This document shows, in pieces, positions 52,101-60,977 of a stretch of DNA of 64,000 bases (position 1 is the stretch's first letter; every line of letters starts with the position of its first letter). The notes under the pieces were generated by a model. It did not search any database, had not been told where the DNA came from, and saw nothing but the letters and a program-made list of their open reading frames with translations. The stretch spans positions 547,241 through 611,240 of the forward strand of contig NZ_LR027848.1 of assembly GCF_900607235.1 (NCBI RefSeq). The letters are read 5' to 3'. This stretch comes from Olivibacter jilunii. GTDB taxonomy: Bacteria > Bacteroidota > Bacteroidia > Sphingobacteriales > Sphingobacteriaceae. The translations under genes and the position numbers were made by a program.

Positions 52101-52452
52101 AGCGTATATACTGTATCCCGGTGCCGATGGCCACTCTCATTTTAAAGAGGTTTTCGTTCCCGACGATTTAATAACCGATGTTAGGCATCTACACTTCAAA
52201 GAAACCGCCGCTAAAGCATCTTATGATTGGCATACCGCGCCACGGACGCAATATGTAATCACTTTGAAGGGAAGTTTGGAGTTTACCACTTCTTTGGGAA
52301 AGACATTCATACTACAAACAGGGGAGGTTTTAATCGCGACAGATACCACTGGCAAAGGGCATAAGTGGAAGCTGATCGGTACCGATCCTTGGTTAAGGGC
52401 CTATGTTGCTTTTGAGGAGAACGAACCCATCAATTTTCAAGAACACTTATGA
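52093..52452 (+). CDS. Cupin-like protein of unknown function
   Basis: A 119-residue protein reading as a small beta-barrel cupin: YILYPGADGHSHFKEVFV, then TQYVITLKGSLEFTTS and GEVLIATDTTGKGHKWKLIG. The single His and Glu positions typical of cupin metal sites are only partly visible, so metal binding is uncertain. I place the start at the ATG at 52093; an ATG at 52063 also opens the frame. It overlaps the methyltransferase gene by 8 bases and the next gene by 4, so all three are probably one transcript. Confidence 0.7.
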   Translation: MIKAYILYPGADGHSHFKEVFVPDDLITDVRHLHFKETAAKASYDWHTAPRTQYVITLKGSLEFTTSLGKTFILQTGEVLIATDTTGKGHKWKLIGTDPWLRAYVAFEENEPINFQEHL

Positions 52453-53099
52453 CCAACGGCATTATATTAAAAACCAAAGAATTTGTTCAATCAAAACTAA
52501 AAACGGCTGAAACAGGTCACGATTGGTTTCATGTGGAACGTGTATGGAGAAACGCAAGGCTCATTTTAGAAAATGAAACAGCGAACATCATGGTTGTCGA
52601 GTTAGCGGCCTTATTGCATGATATAGCTGACAGCAAATTTCACGACGGCGATGAGGAATTAGGCCCCCGAATAGCCCGTTCCTTTTTAAGCTCCCTTCAC
52701 CTTGAGGAGACGACGATTGCACATGTCTGCAACATTATTAAGAACATGTCCTTTAAAGCAAGCTTAGGGAAAATTGAATTTTGGTCAAAAGAATTAGAAA
52801 TCGTTCAGGATGCAGATCGCTTGGATGCTATTGGTGCAATTGGTATCGCTCGTGCCTTTAATTATGGAGGGTACAAAAACAGAAGTATGTACGACCCGGC
52901 CATAAAACCAAAAGAGAACCAAAGCAAAGAGGAGTATAAAAATACAACCGCTCCAACGATTAATCATTTCTACGAAAAACTCCTGCTGCTAAAGGACAAA
53001 ATGAACACGGAAACGGGAAAACGTTTGGCAGAATCACGGCATCAATATATGCTAGACTTTCTTCATCAATTTTTCAATGAATGGGAGGGAAAGCAATAA
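52449..53099 (+). CDS. HD-domain phosphohydrolase
   Basis: A 216-residue protein with the HD metal-binding pattern: H-x-W-x-H-VERVWRN near residue 24 (HDWFHVERVW), LLHDIADSKFHDGD near residue 57 with the paired His-Asp, and QDADRLDAIGAIGIARAF near residue 118. This is the YedJ/YpgQ-like group, in which some members hydrolyse nucleotides. The physiological substrate is unknown. Its ATG overlaps the cupin stop (ATGA). A bidirectional terminator follows, shared with rplS. Confidence 0.9.
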   Translation: MTNGIILKTKEFVQSKLKTAETGHDWFHVERVWRNARLILENETANIMVVELAALLHDIADSKFHDGDEELGPRIARSFLSSLHLEETTIAHVCNIIKNMSFKASLGKIEFWSKELEIVQDADRLDAIGAIGIARAFNYGGYKNRSMYDPAIKPKENQSKEEYKNTTAPTINHFYEKLLLLKDKMNTETGKRLAESRHQYMLDFLHQFFNEWEGKQ

Positions 53100-53130
53100 A
53101 AAAAGCCTCTTGTCATTAAGAGGCTTTTTT
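53098..53130. terminator. Bidirectional terminator between the HD gene and rplS
   Basis: GCCTCTT (53105-53111) pairs with AAGAGGC (53118-53124) around a 6-base loop, flanked by an A-run (53098-53104) and a T-run (53125-53130). It works on both strands for the convergent genes. Confidence 0.85.
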
Positions 53131-53158
53131 ATTTCGTGCGCAGAATGAATCGCTCTGC

Positions 53159-53506
53159 TTATACTCTTTTCGATTTAATACGAGCGGCCTTACCGGTTAA
53201 GCTACGCAAATAGAATAGTTTTGCTCTACGTACTTTTCCGTATGTATCAACGACAATTTTATCAATATTAGGTGAGTTTACAGGGAAAATACGTTCAACA
53301 CCAATGCCATTAGACATTTTACGAACCGTAAAGGTTTCATTTGATCCTGCCCCATTTCTTTGAATAACTACCCCTTTATATACCTGTATACGCTCTTTGT
53401 TACCTTCGCGAATTTTATAGTGAACGCTAACGGTATCACCAGCTTTAAATGCAGGAACTTCATTTTTTGCTACCGCCTGCTCTTCTACAAATTTTACTAA
53501 ATCCAT
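53159..53506 (-). CDS. rplS: 50S ribosomal protein L19
   Basis: A 115-residue ribosomal protein located at the 30S-50S interface. The family sequence is clear: [29 protein letters not shown] near residue 20 and [19 protein letters not shown] at the C-terminus. A 9-bp hairpin sits in its 5' leader (53526-53548). It is downstream of trmD on the same strand but 122 bases away, which leaves room for its own promoter. Confidence 0.97.
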   Translation of the reverse strand: MDLVKFVEEQAVAKNEVPAFKAGDTVSVHYKIREGNKERIQVYKGVVIQRNGAGSNETFTVRKMSNGIGVERIFPVNSPNIDKIVVDTYGKVRRAKLFYLRSLTGKAARIKSKRV

Positions 53507-53525
53507 GATTTTAAGTAATTAACAA

Positions 53526-53548
53526 CGATTTTTAACCCGTAAAAATCG
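53526..53548 (-). promoter_or_regulatory. Hairpin in the rplS leader
   Basis: CGATTTTTA (53526-53534) and TAAAAATCG (53540-53548) form a perfect 9-bp stem with a 5-base loop, 20 bases upstream of the rplS ATG. It may be part of an autoregulatory ribosomal-protein leader, since L19 leaders are known in other bacteria. That is inference. Confidence 0.4.
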
Positions 53549-53628
53549 GACTGCAATATTAGCTATTTTATTTTAAAATTAAAAACCTATTTTGCTTTTT
53601 TATTTTTACTTGCTTTTGCCTTTATCAA

Positions 53629-54306
53629 CTATTCATCCAAGAGATCAGGCCTTCTTTCGCGTGTTCTTGCCAGCGACTGTTCATATCGCCAGTTATCGAT
53701 TAATGATTGATTACCGCTCAACAGGATATCCGGAACTTTATGCCCACGCCATTCAGCAGGTCTGGTATAGACGGGTGCATCCAATAGTTCTCCCTGAAAG
53801 GAGTCAGAGAGCGCTGAAGTCTCATCCGATAGGACTCCGGGAATAAGGCGAGCAATTGCATCAACCAATACCGCAGCAGGTAATTCCCCGCCGGATAATA
53901 CATAATCACCAATGGAAATTTCTTTCGTAACGTAGAGATCCCTTATTCGCTGATCAATCCCTTTGTAATGTCCACAAAGAATGATAAGGTTCTCGTGTAA
54001 AGCCAGCCCATTGGCAATCGTTTGATTTAAGCGTTCCCCATCGGGGCTCATAAATATGACCTCGTCATAATTCCTTTCCCTTTGAAGCTTCTCAATGCAA
54101 GCGGCAAAAGGCTCTATCTGCATAACCATTCCGCTTCCTCCTCCATAAGGATAATCATCTACACTTTTATGTTTATTGGTAGCATAATCACGTAGATTGT
54201 GAACATAAATCTCTACCAATCCTTTTTTTTGGGCCCGTTGCAGGATAGAATGAGCAAAAGGACTTTCCAAAAGCCCAGGAAGTACGGTTATGATATCAAA
54301 GCGCAT
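53629..54306 (-). CDS. trmD: tRNA (guanine-37-N1)-methyltransferase
   Basis: A 225-residue SPOUT enzyme that methylates G37 beside the anticodon and prevents frameshifting. The cofactor knot is visible: [12 protein letters not shown] near residue 55, [11 protein letters not shown] near 110 and [16 protein letters not shown] near 130. Start at the ATG at 54306 ([10 protein letters not shown]) matches the family; a further ATG at 54315 overlaps rimM. It follows rimM closely. Confidence 0.96.
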   Translation of the reverse strand: MRFDIITVLPGLLESPFAHSILQRAQKKGLVEIYVHNLRDYATNKHKSVDDYPYGGGSGMVMQIEPFAACIEKLQRERNYDEVIFMSPDGERLNQTIANGLALHENLIILCGHYKGIDQRIRDLYVTKEISIGDYVLSGGELPAAVLVDAIARLIPGVLSDETSALSDSFQGELLDAPVYTRPAEWRGHKVPDILLSGNQSLIDNWRYEQSLARTRERRPDLLDE

Positions 54307-54311
54307 AATTA

Positions 54312-54836
54312 TCATTCATTGTAAACATCAACCAATCCCTCGGGTAGGTCGACATGCAAAACATGTTGTTCTTCATCTATTTTCACAATAAAATCATCAT
54401 TCACCGGAAACATCAGCTCCTTAAACCGATAGTGAACCACCGCAATATCCTGTTGGGGATATTCATTGATCGCTATAATCTCTCCCAATTCGCCATGATG
54501 CTCATCATACACCAAATAACCTACAAGATCGGAGGTATAGAATTCATTTTCATCCCTTTCAGGCATTTTGCTTTTAGGCAGATATACAGACTTACGCAAA
54601 AGCTCTTTTGCCGCGTCTATATGTTCCACATCTTCAAAAAAGAAATATCCGGTTTTATTAGATTGGATTTTAAAAGACTCGACAAAAAAAGGAACGAGTT
54701 TTTTCTCGATCTCTAAAAATACCGTGTCGAAATCTAACTTTTTATAGTCGTCAAACGCAAAATATAGCTGGACTTCCCCCTTTAAACCCCTTGTTTTACT
54801 GATATAACCAATATAAAAACAATCCTCAATATGCAT
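54312..54836 (-). CDS. rimM: 16S rRNA processing protein RimM
   Basis: A 174-residue assembly factor for the 30S subunit head. The N-terminal RimM domain starts [20 protein letters not shown] near residue 7. The C-terminal PRC-barrel domain covers about 95-170 ([21 protein letters not shown], then [13 protein letters not shown] and LPEGLVDVY). It lies between rpsP and trmD as in most bacteria, but a hairpin (54903-54935) separates it from rpsP. Confidence 0.95.
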   Translation of the reverse strand: MHIEDCFYIGYISKTRGLKGEVQLYFAFDDYKKLDFDTVFLEIEKKLVPFFVESFKIQSNKTGYFFFEDVEHIDAAKELLRKSVYLPKSKMPERDENEFYTSDLVGYLVYDEHHGELGEIIAINEYPQQDIAVVHYRFKELMFPVNDDFIVKIDEEQHVLHVDLPEGLVDVYNE

Positions 54837-54902
54837 GACTCATTCCCTTTGTAAATGCTAATGGAATATGTACTCTCCTGAAAAATAGCTTGAAAAACAA
54901 AA

Positions 54903-54935
54903 TGCCATTCTTAAGATGTTTCTTTAAGAATGGCA
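54903..54935 (-). terminator. Hairpin between rpsP and rimM
   Basis: Twelve-base arms (54903-54914 and 54924-54935) form a perfect stem with a 9-base loop, followed on the minus strand by TTTTGTTTTT. It can act as a terminator or attenuator that lowers rimM-trmD expression relative to S16. Confidence 0.65.
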
Positions 54936-54958
54936 CTTAATATTAATACGCTATTCTA

Positions 54959-55489
54959 TTACTCAGCGCTTGTAGTTTCTTCGCTATCAGAAGCATTCTC
55001 CGGAGCCTCTTCAGAAGCAGGCTCTTCCACAGGAGCATTTTTAGCCGCTAATGCCGCTGCTCTCTCTTCTTTCTTTTTGGCTTCTGCTGCTAATGCTGCT
55101 TTTTTAACTTCCTCTTTTGATTTAGAAAGCGAGTCTTTCTTTCCTTCTATTTTCTCCTCTTTTCCTTTTAACCAATCTTGAAAGCGACTTTCAGCCGTTG
55201 CTTCATCAAAAGCACCTTTCTTTACACCGCCTAACAAATGCTTTTTGTAAAGCACGCCTTTGTAAGACAAAATAGCGCGCGCGGTATCTGTAGGTTGTGC
55301 CCCTTTCGTTAACCAGTCTAAAGCCTTGTCGAAATTTAGGTCTATTGTTGCGGGATTCGTATTTGGATTGTACGAACCTAACCGTTCAATAAATTTACCA
55401 TCGCGAGGTGCACGTGAGTCTGCCACTACTACATGATAAAAAGGTTTTCCCTTTTTACCGAATCTTTGCAATCTTATTTTAGTTGCCAT
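54959..55489 (-). CDS. rpsP: 30S ribosomal protein S16 with extended tail
   Basis: The first 85 residues are the S16 core ([41 protein letters not shown]). The protein is 176 residues, and the remaining 90 or so are low-complexity, rich in Lys, Glu, Ala and Ser, ending EETTSAE. Such tails are common in Bacteroidota S16 and have no proved function. It starts the rpsP-rimM-trmD block. A perfect -7 element lies upstream, and a hairpin separates it from rimM. Confidence 0.96.
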   Translation of the reverse strand: MATKIRLQRFGKKGKPFYHVVVADSRAPRDGKFIERLGSYNPNTNPATIDLNFDKALDWLTKGAQPTDTARAILSYKGVLYKKHLLGGVKKGAFDEATAESRFQDWLKGKEEKIEGKKDSLSKSKEEVKKAALAAEAKKKEERAAALAAKNAPVEEPASEEAPENASDSEETTSAE

Positions 55490-55543
55490 TTGAGATAATT
55501 TATGTATTCAACATATTTCCCGGAGCTATATACTGCGGGGCTG

Positions 55544-55551
55544 CAAAGATA
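55544..55551 (-). promoter_or_regulatory. -7 promoter element for rpsP
   Basis: The minus strand reads TATCTTTG, an exact -7 match, about 54 bases before the rpsP ATG. The leader between them contains small inverted repeats (TATGT/ACATA and CCCG/CGGG) that could be a ribosomal-protein leader. The upstream region is a long T-rich tract rather than a TTG. Confidence 0.55.
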
Positions 55552-55608
55552 AAAAAAATTCCTATTAAAAAATAAAAAACTACAGCAATTATTTGAAGCT
55601 CTTTAAAC

Positions 55609-55764
55609 TTATATGTATTTTAACAGCAAATATACCCAAAACACAACGATGGCTACTACAAGTACCCGACCAAAACCTTTCTTCAATTTTTCCGGCATGC
55701 CTTTGTAATAAAAAGAGAAGAGGGCAACAAACAATATCAATAAAAATGGTAAAAGCTTTTTCAT
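55609..55764 (-). CDS. Small two-helix membrane protein
   Basis: A 51-residue protein (MKKLLPFLLILFVALFSFYYKG...) with two hydrophobic segments, about residues 4-20 and 33-49, and a basic middle (EKLKKGFGR). A longer frame begins at 55806, but a -7 element (TAGGTTTG, minus strand, 55783-55776) lies 12 bases before the ATG at 55764, so this short start is chosen. I do not recognise the family. It is monocistronic, upstream of the rpsP block. Confidence 0.6.
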   Translation of the reverse strand: MKKLLPFLLILFVALFSFYYKGMPEKLKKGFGRVLVVAIVVFWVYLLLKYI

Positions 55765-55775
55765 TATATTGATGT

Positions 55776-55783
55776 CAAACCTA
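55776..55783 (-). promoter_or_regulatory. -7 promoter element for the small membrane protein
   Basis: The minus strand reads TAGGTTTG, an exact match to TAnnTTTG, 12 bases before the ATG at 55764. No clear -33 is present. Confidence 0.5.
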
Positions 55784-55961
55784 CGGTTTATTCTTATTGT
55801 TCTCACTATAAAAGATGCACTTTAACAGGTTTCGATTACGCTCCGTCCCTAAATAAATTTTGTTATATTTAACAACTTCGTAAAAAGCACACCAAAAATT
55901 GGCCCTTTTCCAAACTGTTGATCCGTTTATTGGTTAATAATCATAAAAAATTAAAAATATC

Positions 55962-58139
55962 GTGAACAAAACAATTATCGTTTCGAATAGATTACCTGTA
56001 AAGATTGTTGAAGAAAATAACGAATTGAGTTTTATTCCAAGTGAAGGAGGACTAGCTACCGGTTTGGGCTCTATTTATAAAGAGGGAAACAATATATGGA
56101 TTGGATGGCCTGGAGTAGACGTTCAGGGAGAACGTGAACAACAGGAGGTTACGCAAAGACTAAAGTCGCTCAACTTAATTCCGGTTTTCTTAAATAAAGA
56201 AGAAATTAAGCGCTACTATGAAGGCTTTAGCAATGAAGTCCTTTGGCCTATATTTCATTACCTGTCTACGTATGCAAACTACAACTACCAAAATTGGTTA
56301 GCTTATGTTCAGGTGAACCAAAAATTTGCTGACATTATCCTACGCGAACTAAATCCCGGCGATACGGTATGGGTCCATGATTATCAGCTTTTGTTGGTAC
56401 CAGGCTTAATCCGGCTGAAACAACCCGAAGTGTCCATTGCCTTTTTTAACCACATTCCTTTTCCTTCGCAGGAACTCTTTCGTTTAATACCTTGGCGAAA
56501 AGAACTATTGCGTGGGATGTTGGGGGCAGATCTACTCGGTTTCCATACCTTTGACGATGTTCGTCATTTCCTTAGCGCAGCTACACATTTGCTTCCCATC
56601 CATGCAGATGCAAATCGGCTGCGTGTAGAAAATCGTATTGTTCTGGCTGAACCTTTTCCAATGGGCATGGATAGTGAGAAATTTTCGCGATTAGGAAACG
56701 ATCCGGAAGTATTAGCGCATATTCAGAATTTCAAGCAAAACTTTAATGGAAAAAAGATTATTCTATCCATCGACCGGTTAGATTACAGTAAGGGTATTAT
56801 TCAACGATTAAATGCTTTTGAACTGTTACTTTCAAAAAACCCTGAATATATTGAGCAGGTTACTCTTTATATGATTGTGGTACCATCCCGCGACACCGTA
56901 CCGCAATATAAACGATTAAAAGACGAGATTGACCGGCTTGTGGGCCACATTAATGCACGATTTAGAACATTCGAATGGCACCCGATTGCTTATTTTTATC
57001 ATGGGTACCCAATTGAAATTATCTCTGCTTTATATAATGTTGCGGACGTATGCCTCGTCACGCCGATGCGTGATGGGATGAATTTAGTAAGCAAAGAATA
57101 TGTTGCGAGCCGAAACGATAATACCGGCGTCTTAATTCTTAGTGAAATGGCGGGAGCATCAAAGGAACTTAACGATGCTTTACTGGTAAACCCAAACAAT
57201 ATTTCAGAAATTCGAAAGGCCTTGATAACCGCTTTAAATATGCCGAAAGCCGAAATGGAAGAAAGAATGAAAGCCATGCGAGCGGTCGTTTTCAAATTCA
57301 ACATCAAACATTGGGTAAAGATTTTTATGAATCGTTTACAGGATGTCAAACAGATGCAAAAGAATTCGATGGCGAATTTAGTGAAAGCTTCTATTCGGCT
57401 TGCCATACAAGAAAGATATAAGGCAGCCCGTAATCGCCTGTTGTTATTTGACTACGATGGCACGCTTGTTGGCTTTAAAAAGGAAATTGACGAAGCTTCC
57501 CCCGACCTGGCCTTATATAATTTATTGGATGCTTTCGTTGCGGATAAAAAGAACACCTTGGTCATTATAAGCGGAAGAAAACACACCACGCTCGAACAAT
57601 GGTTCGGAGCAAAAAGCTATACATTGATTGCCGAACACGGCGCTTGGAAAAAGAATAGCGTCGGCGATTGGGAGCAAGTTCCCGGACTATCCACTAACTG
57701 GAAAAGTGAAGTGCAAAAGTTGATGGAGGATTATACGGATAAAACACCAGGTTCCTTTATTGAGGAGAAAAGTTATTCGCTAGCCTGGCATTATCGCAAG
57801 GTACAGAAGGGACTAGGATCGCTTCGTGCAAACGAACTAATGGATAATCTTCAATACCACTTAAATGCCTACGGTCTTAAAATGCTTGATGGGGACAAAG
57901 TCGTAGAGGTGAAAAATGCAGACGTAAATAAAGGTCGGGCCACACTAAATCTTTTACATGACACCGATTACGATTTTATTCTAGCAATAGGTGATGATAG
58001 AACCGACGAGGACACTTTCAAAGCCCTGCCTGAAAAAGCGATTAGTATCAAGGTTGGTAGCAATGTGTCAGCAGCAAAGTATTATTTGGAAGATCAGGAA
58101 GAGGTCCGCGATTTGCTTACTTTCTTGGTAGAAACGTAA
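55962..58139 (+). CDS. otsAB: Fused trehalose-6-phosphate synthase/phosphatase
   Basis: A 725-residue two-enzyme fusion. Residues about 1-470 are OtsA (GT20): NRLPVKI at the start, SEGGLATGLGS near 27, HDYQLLLVPGLI near 140, and FNHIPFPSQELFRLIPW near 165. It joins UDP-glucose and glucose-6-phosphate. Residues about 485-720 are the HAD phosphatase OtsB: LLLFDYDGTLVG near 493 and the acidic IGDDRTDEDTF near 675. The start codon is GTG (55962). It faces a GH15 gene 5 bases away, with a hairpin made of both stop codons. Confidence 0.95.
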   Translation: MNKTIIVSNRLPVKIVEENNELSFIPSEGGLATGLGSIYKEGNNIWIGWPGVDVQGEREQQEVTQRLKSLNLIPVFLNKEEIKRYYEGFSNEVLWPIFHYLSTYANYNYQNWLAYVQVNQKFADIILRELNPGDTVWVHDYQLLLVPGLIRLKQPEVSIAFFNHIPFPSQELFRLIPWRKELLRGMLGADLLGFHTFDDVRHFLSAATHLLPIHADANRLRVENRIVLAEPFPMGMDSEKFSRLGNDPEVLAHIQNFKQNFNGKKIILSIDRLDYSKGIIQRLNAFELLLSKNPEYIEQVTLYMIVVPSRDTVPQYKRLKDEIDRLVGHINARFRTFEWHPIAYFYHGYPIEIISALYNVADVCLVTPMRDGMNLVSKEYVASRNDNTGVLILSEMAGASKELNDALLVNPNNISEIRKALITALNMPKAEMEERMKAMRAVVFKFNIKHWVKIFMNRLQDVKQMQKNSMANLVKASIRLAIQERYKAARNRLLLFDYDGTLVGFKKEIDEASPDLALYNLLDAFVADKKNTLVIISGRKHTTLEQWFGAKSYTLIAEHGAWKKNSVGDWEQVPGLSTNWKSEVQKLMEDYTDKTPGSFIEEKSYSLAWHYRKVQKGLGSLRANELMDNLQYHLNAYGLKMLDGDKVVEVKNADVNKGRATLNLLHDTDYDFILAIGDDRTDEDTFKALPEKAISIKVGSNVSAAKYYLEDQEEVRDLLTFLVET

Positions 58140-58159
58140 CGGGATTAAGATCCCGTTAC
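58136..58159. terminator. Hairpin made from the two convergent stop codons
   Basis: Ten-base arms (58136-58145 and 58150-58159) with a 4-base loop form a perfect stem. The left arm holds the trehalose gene stop, and the stop of the GH15 gene lies within the arm-loop junction. No long T-run follows on either side, so termination strength is uncertain. Confidence 0.55.
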
Positions 58160-59938
58160 CAAAAATCGTGGTGTCCCTAATTTCACAGCAATTCTGTTAA
58201 CGGCATTAATAAGCCCCACATGGCTATATGCCTGGGGGAAGTTTCCCCACTGATCGCCATTATTTGCATCAATATCTTCGCTAAACAGCAGCAGATGGTT
58301 TGCATAAGGCAACAGATTCTCGAAGGTTTCAATCGCATCTTGTGTCCTTCCTACAGAAGCCAGGGCCTCGACATACCAAAAGGCACAAATAAGAAAAGTC
58401 GATTTGGGTTTACCGAAATCATCGGCATGAAGATACCGATAGAAAAGACCATTTTCAGCTCGGAGCTCTCCTTCAAGCGCTCTTAAATGATCTCGGGCCT
58501 TTTGAGACGCCGGATCCAGATAATTCATGATAATAAGCTGCAACGTACTGGCATCCAGATGCCCACTACCTACCGCGTGCGTGTAAACTTTTCTTTGGGG
58601 ATCATAACAATCTTCAATATGCTTTGAAGCCCGTAAAATCAATGCTTCTGCACGTTGTTCTAATTTTGGTTCCCGGATTTCCTTAGCAATCCGATAGGCA
58701 GCTTTAGCTCCTGCCCACTGAAAGAGATTCGTATAGCAATGGTAATTGGCAAAATTTCTAAATTCCCAAATTCCTGCATCCTTTTCGTCAATTGTTTGTT
58801 CTATTTTACCAATGATCATATCCAACCATACGGAGGAATGCCCTTTCTCTTTTCCTACAAAGCGCTTGTCTGTATACAGGGGCAGCAGTGATAATAAAAC
58901 TTGGCCGTAAACATCGTTTTGCACGTGTTCATATGCTTGATTCCCTAACCGAACCGGCTTATTATCCATATAACCCGACAAATGACTCAGTTCCTCTTCG
59001 ATTAATTCCTTTCGTCCCGTAATGCTATAAAGTGGTTGATACCGCCCTTCTTCATTAGCAGATATATTCGAAATAAATTCGGCATAATGTTCCATTTCTT
59101 CAAACTGACCGATACGAAGCAGTGAAGCCAACACATAATAGCTATCTCTTATCCAACAATATCGATAGTCCCAATTTCGTCCGCTGCCCGGCGACTCAGG
59201 CAAACTGGACGTGCTCGCGGCAATGAATGCACCGGTATCTTCATATTGATGAAGCTTCAAAGCCAATGCCGATCTAATAACCGCCTCCTGATAAAATGGA
59301 GGAATCGTGGTGTGTTTAATCCACGTACGCCAATAATTTATGGTTTGTCGCAGAAATGTTTCTGCCGTCTCCTCAAGAGGCGCTTCTAAGGGCTCTCCAT
59401 AAGTTAATATTAAATACTTCGTGTCATGAAGTACAAAAGTACCTGGCTCAAAAAAATGGCTGATAGGAACATTCGTTGTTAACCGCATGTGATCGCTGCC
59501 GCCCGTAAACTCGACATGATTACTCCCTCTATGCCGGTCCTGCGCAGTCCTTCCATAATCGGTTACCGGATAACAACGCATGCGAACACGCGGCTCCCCA
59601 CTAATACGCTCTACCTTCCTAATTAACATCAATGGCTTAAAATAGCGGTCATATTGTCTAAATCGAGGGGCAAAATCGGTTACTTTATAGGTCCCCTCTT
59701 CATTAGAAATTATCGTCTCCAGAATATTGGTATTTGGAATATACCGCTGCTCCGACTGGAACTTCCCATCGGGAAGAATTGAAAATTCACCGCCTTTTTC
59801 CTTATCAAGTTTACTGCCAAAAACAAAGGTGCTATCGAAGGCCGGCCAGCATAACCAAGAAATATTCGTATTTGTTTGTACATGCGCAATGTAGGCACAA
59901 TTTCCTATTATTCCACTTTGATAGGTGTGTCTATTCAT
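58145..59938 (-). CDS. Glycoside hydrolase family 15 (glucoamylase/trehalase-like)
   Basis: A 597-residue inverting glycosidase of GH15. The N-terminal beta-domain covers about 1-200 (IGNCAYIAHVQTNTNISWLCWPAFD) and the (alpha/alpha)6 barrel about 230-590 (GRNWDYRYCWIRDSYYVLASL near 255, a catalytic-domain signature). The catalytic acid and base cannot be fixed by eye. No signal peptide is present, so it is cytoplasmic. Convergence on the trehalose synthase gene suggests it degrades trehalose, but glucoamylase activity is equally possible. Confidence 0.88.
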   Translation of the reverse strand: MNRHTYQSGIIGNCAYIAHVQTNTNISWLCWPAFDSTFVFGSKLDKEKGGEFSILPDGKFQSEQRYIPNTNILETIISNEEGTYKVTDFAPRFRQYDRYFKPLMLIRKVERISGEPRVRMRCYPVTDYGRTAQDRHRGSNHVEFTGGSDHMRLTTNVPISHFFEPGTFVLHDTKYLILTYGEPLEAPLEETAETFLRQTINYWRTWIKHTTIPPFYQEAVIRSALALKLHQYEDTGAFIAASTSSLPESPGSGRNWDYRYCWIRDSYYVLASLLRIGQFEEMEHYAEFISNISANEEGRYQPLYSITGRKELIEEELSHLSGYMDNKPVRLGNQAYEHVQNDVYGQVLLSLLPLYTDKRFVGKEKGHSSVWLDMIIGKIEQTIDEKDAGIWEFRNFANYHCYTNLFQWAGAKAAYRIAKEIREPKLEQRAEALILRASKHIEDCYDPQRKVYTHAVGSGHLDASTLQLIIMNYLDPASQKARDHLRALEGELRAENGLFYRYLHADDFGKPKSTFLICAFWYVEALASVGRTQDAIETFENLLPYANHLLLFSEDIDANNGDQWGNFPQAYSHVGLINAVNRIAVKLGTPRFLVTGS

Positions 59939-60013
59939 TCTTTAAGTATTTTCAGTTTTAGAACAACAAAAACATGTTTCTGTTTAGGCCAACGGATCAA
60001 AAGGCATTTTTTG

Positions 60014-60871
60014 CTAATTTAAGAACAAGTTTTTCCGGATCGCAGGTATTAAATTTAACTGGCGTGCTTTCTCAAACATAACCTGTACGGCCTTCCTGCC
60101 TTCTTGTCCCAAATTAAGCGAGTACTTGTTAACATACAATTCAATATGCTTATACATGACCTCCTCACTCATTTCCTGCGCATGTTGACGAATAAAATCA
60201 ATGCCGGAATCCGGATGTGCAAAAGCATATTCTACACTTCTTTTTAGAATACGATTGACCTTCATTTTGATATCATTCGGTATATCTCTTCTTATTACGA
60301 TTCCTCCCAATGGAATGGGACATCCGGCTTCTTTTTCCCAAAAATCGCCTAGATCGAGAACCTTATGCAGCCCTTTATCTTGATAAGTAAAACGATTTTC
60401 ATGAATTATTAAACCAAGGTCGACCTGCTCTTTCAATAACGCTGGTTCTATTTCGGAAAAAACGAGTATCTCTTTGTTTTGAAGCTGAGGAAAGGCTAAA
60501 CCAAGCAGAAAGTTCGCCGTTGTATACTTCCCCGGTATTGCAACTTTTAAATCCGATATAACTTGTTCGTCCCTTCCCTGAAGCACTTGCTGCACCAGCT
60601 CCTCCTTTTTGCAAATAAGCAAGGGGCCGACGCCGAAACCCAGAGCACTTCCTGCGTCCAGCAAGACGTATTTTTCAAGCGCATAAGCATAGGCATGAAA
60701 ACTTAGCTTGCTAATATCAAGCGTGCCATCAAATGTTTTATGGTTTAAGGATTCTACATCCTCATAAAATACATCAAAAGTTAATCCCTCCGTATCAATT
60801 TTGTGATGGATCATAGCATCAAAAATAAAAGTATCGTTGGGACAGGGAGAAAATCCAAGTGTCAAATTCAT
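60014..60871 (-). CDS. mqnD: 1,4-dihydroxy-6-naphthoate synthase (menaquinone, futalosine pathway)
   Basis: A 285-residue enzyme of the futalosine pathway, which converts cyclic dehypoxanthinyl futalosine to 1,4-dihydroxy-6-naphthoate. The two-lobed periplasmic-binding-like fold begins LGFSPCPNDTFIFDAMIH, with DISKLSFHAYAYAL near residue 52 and LIIHENRFTY near 155. MqnA and MqnD are similar; NDTFIFDA and the length favour MqnD. It lies 106 bases downstream of mqnB on the same strand. Confidence 0.9.
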   Translation of the reverse strand: MNLTLGFSPCPNDTFIFDAMIHHKIDTEGLTFDVFYEDVESLNHKTFDGTLDISKLSFHAYAYALEKYVLLDAGSALGFGVGPLLICKKEELVQQVLQGRDEQVISDLKVAIPGKYTTANFLLGLAFPQLQNKEILVFSEIEPALLKEQVDLGLIIHENRFTYQDKGLHKVLDLGDFWEKEAGCPIPLGGIVIRRDIPNDIKMKVNRILKRSVEYAFAHPDSGIDFIRQHAQEMSEEVMYKHIELYVNKYSLNLGQEGRKAVQVMFEKARQLNLIPAIRKNLFLN

Positions 60872-60977
60872 TGCTTTTCTGTTTACGTTCTATCTCATGT
60901 GAACATCCATGGCAAAAGTAGCAGAACCCGCAGCATCTTTCTTGTTTAGAATGTCATTTTATCTCAAAAGATGCTGT

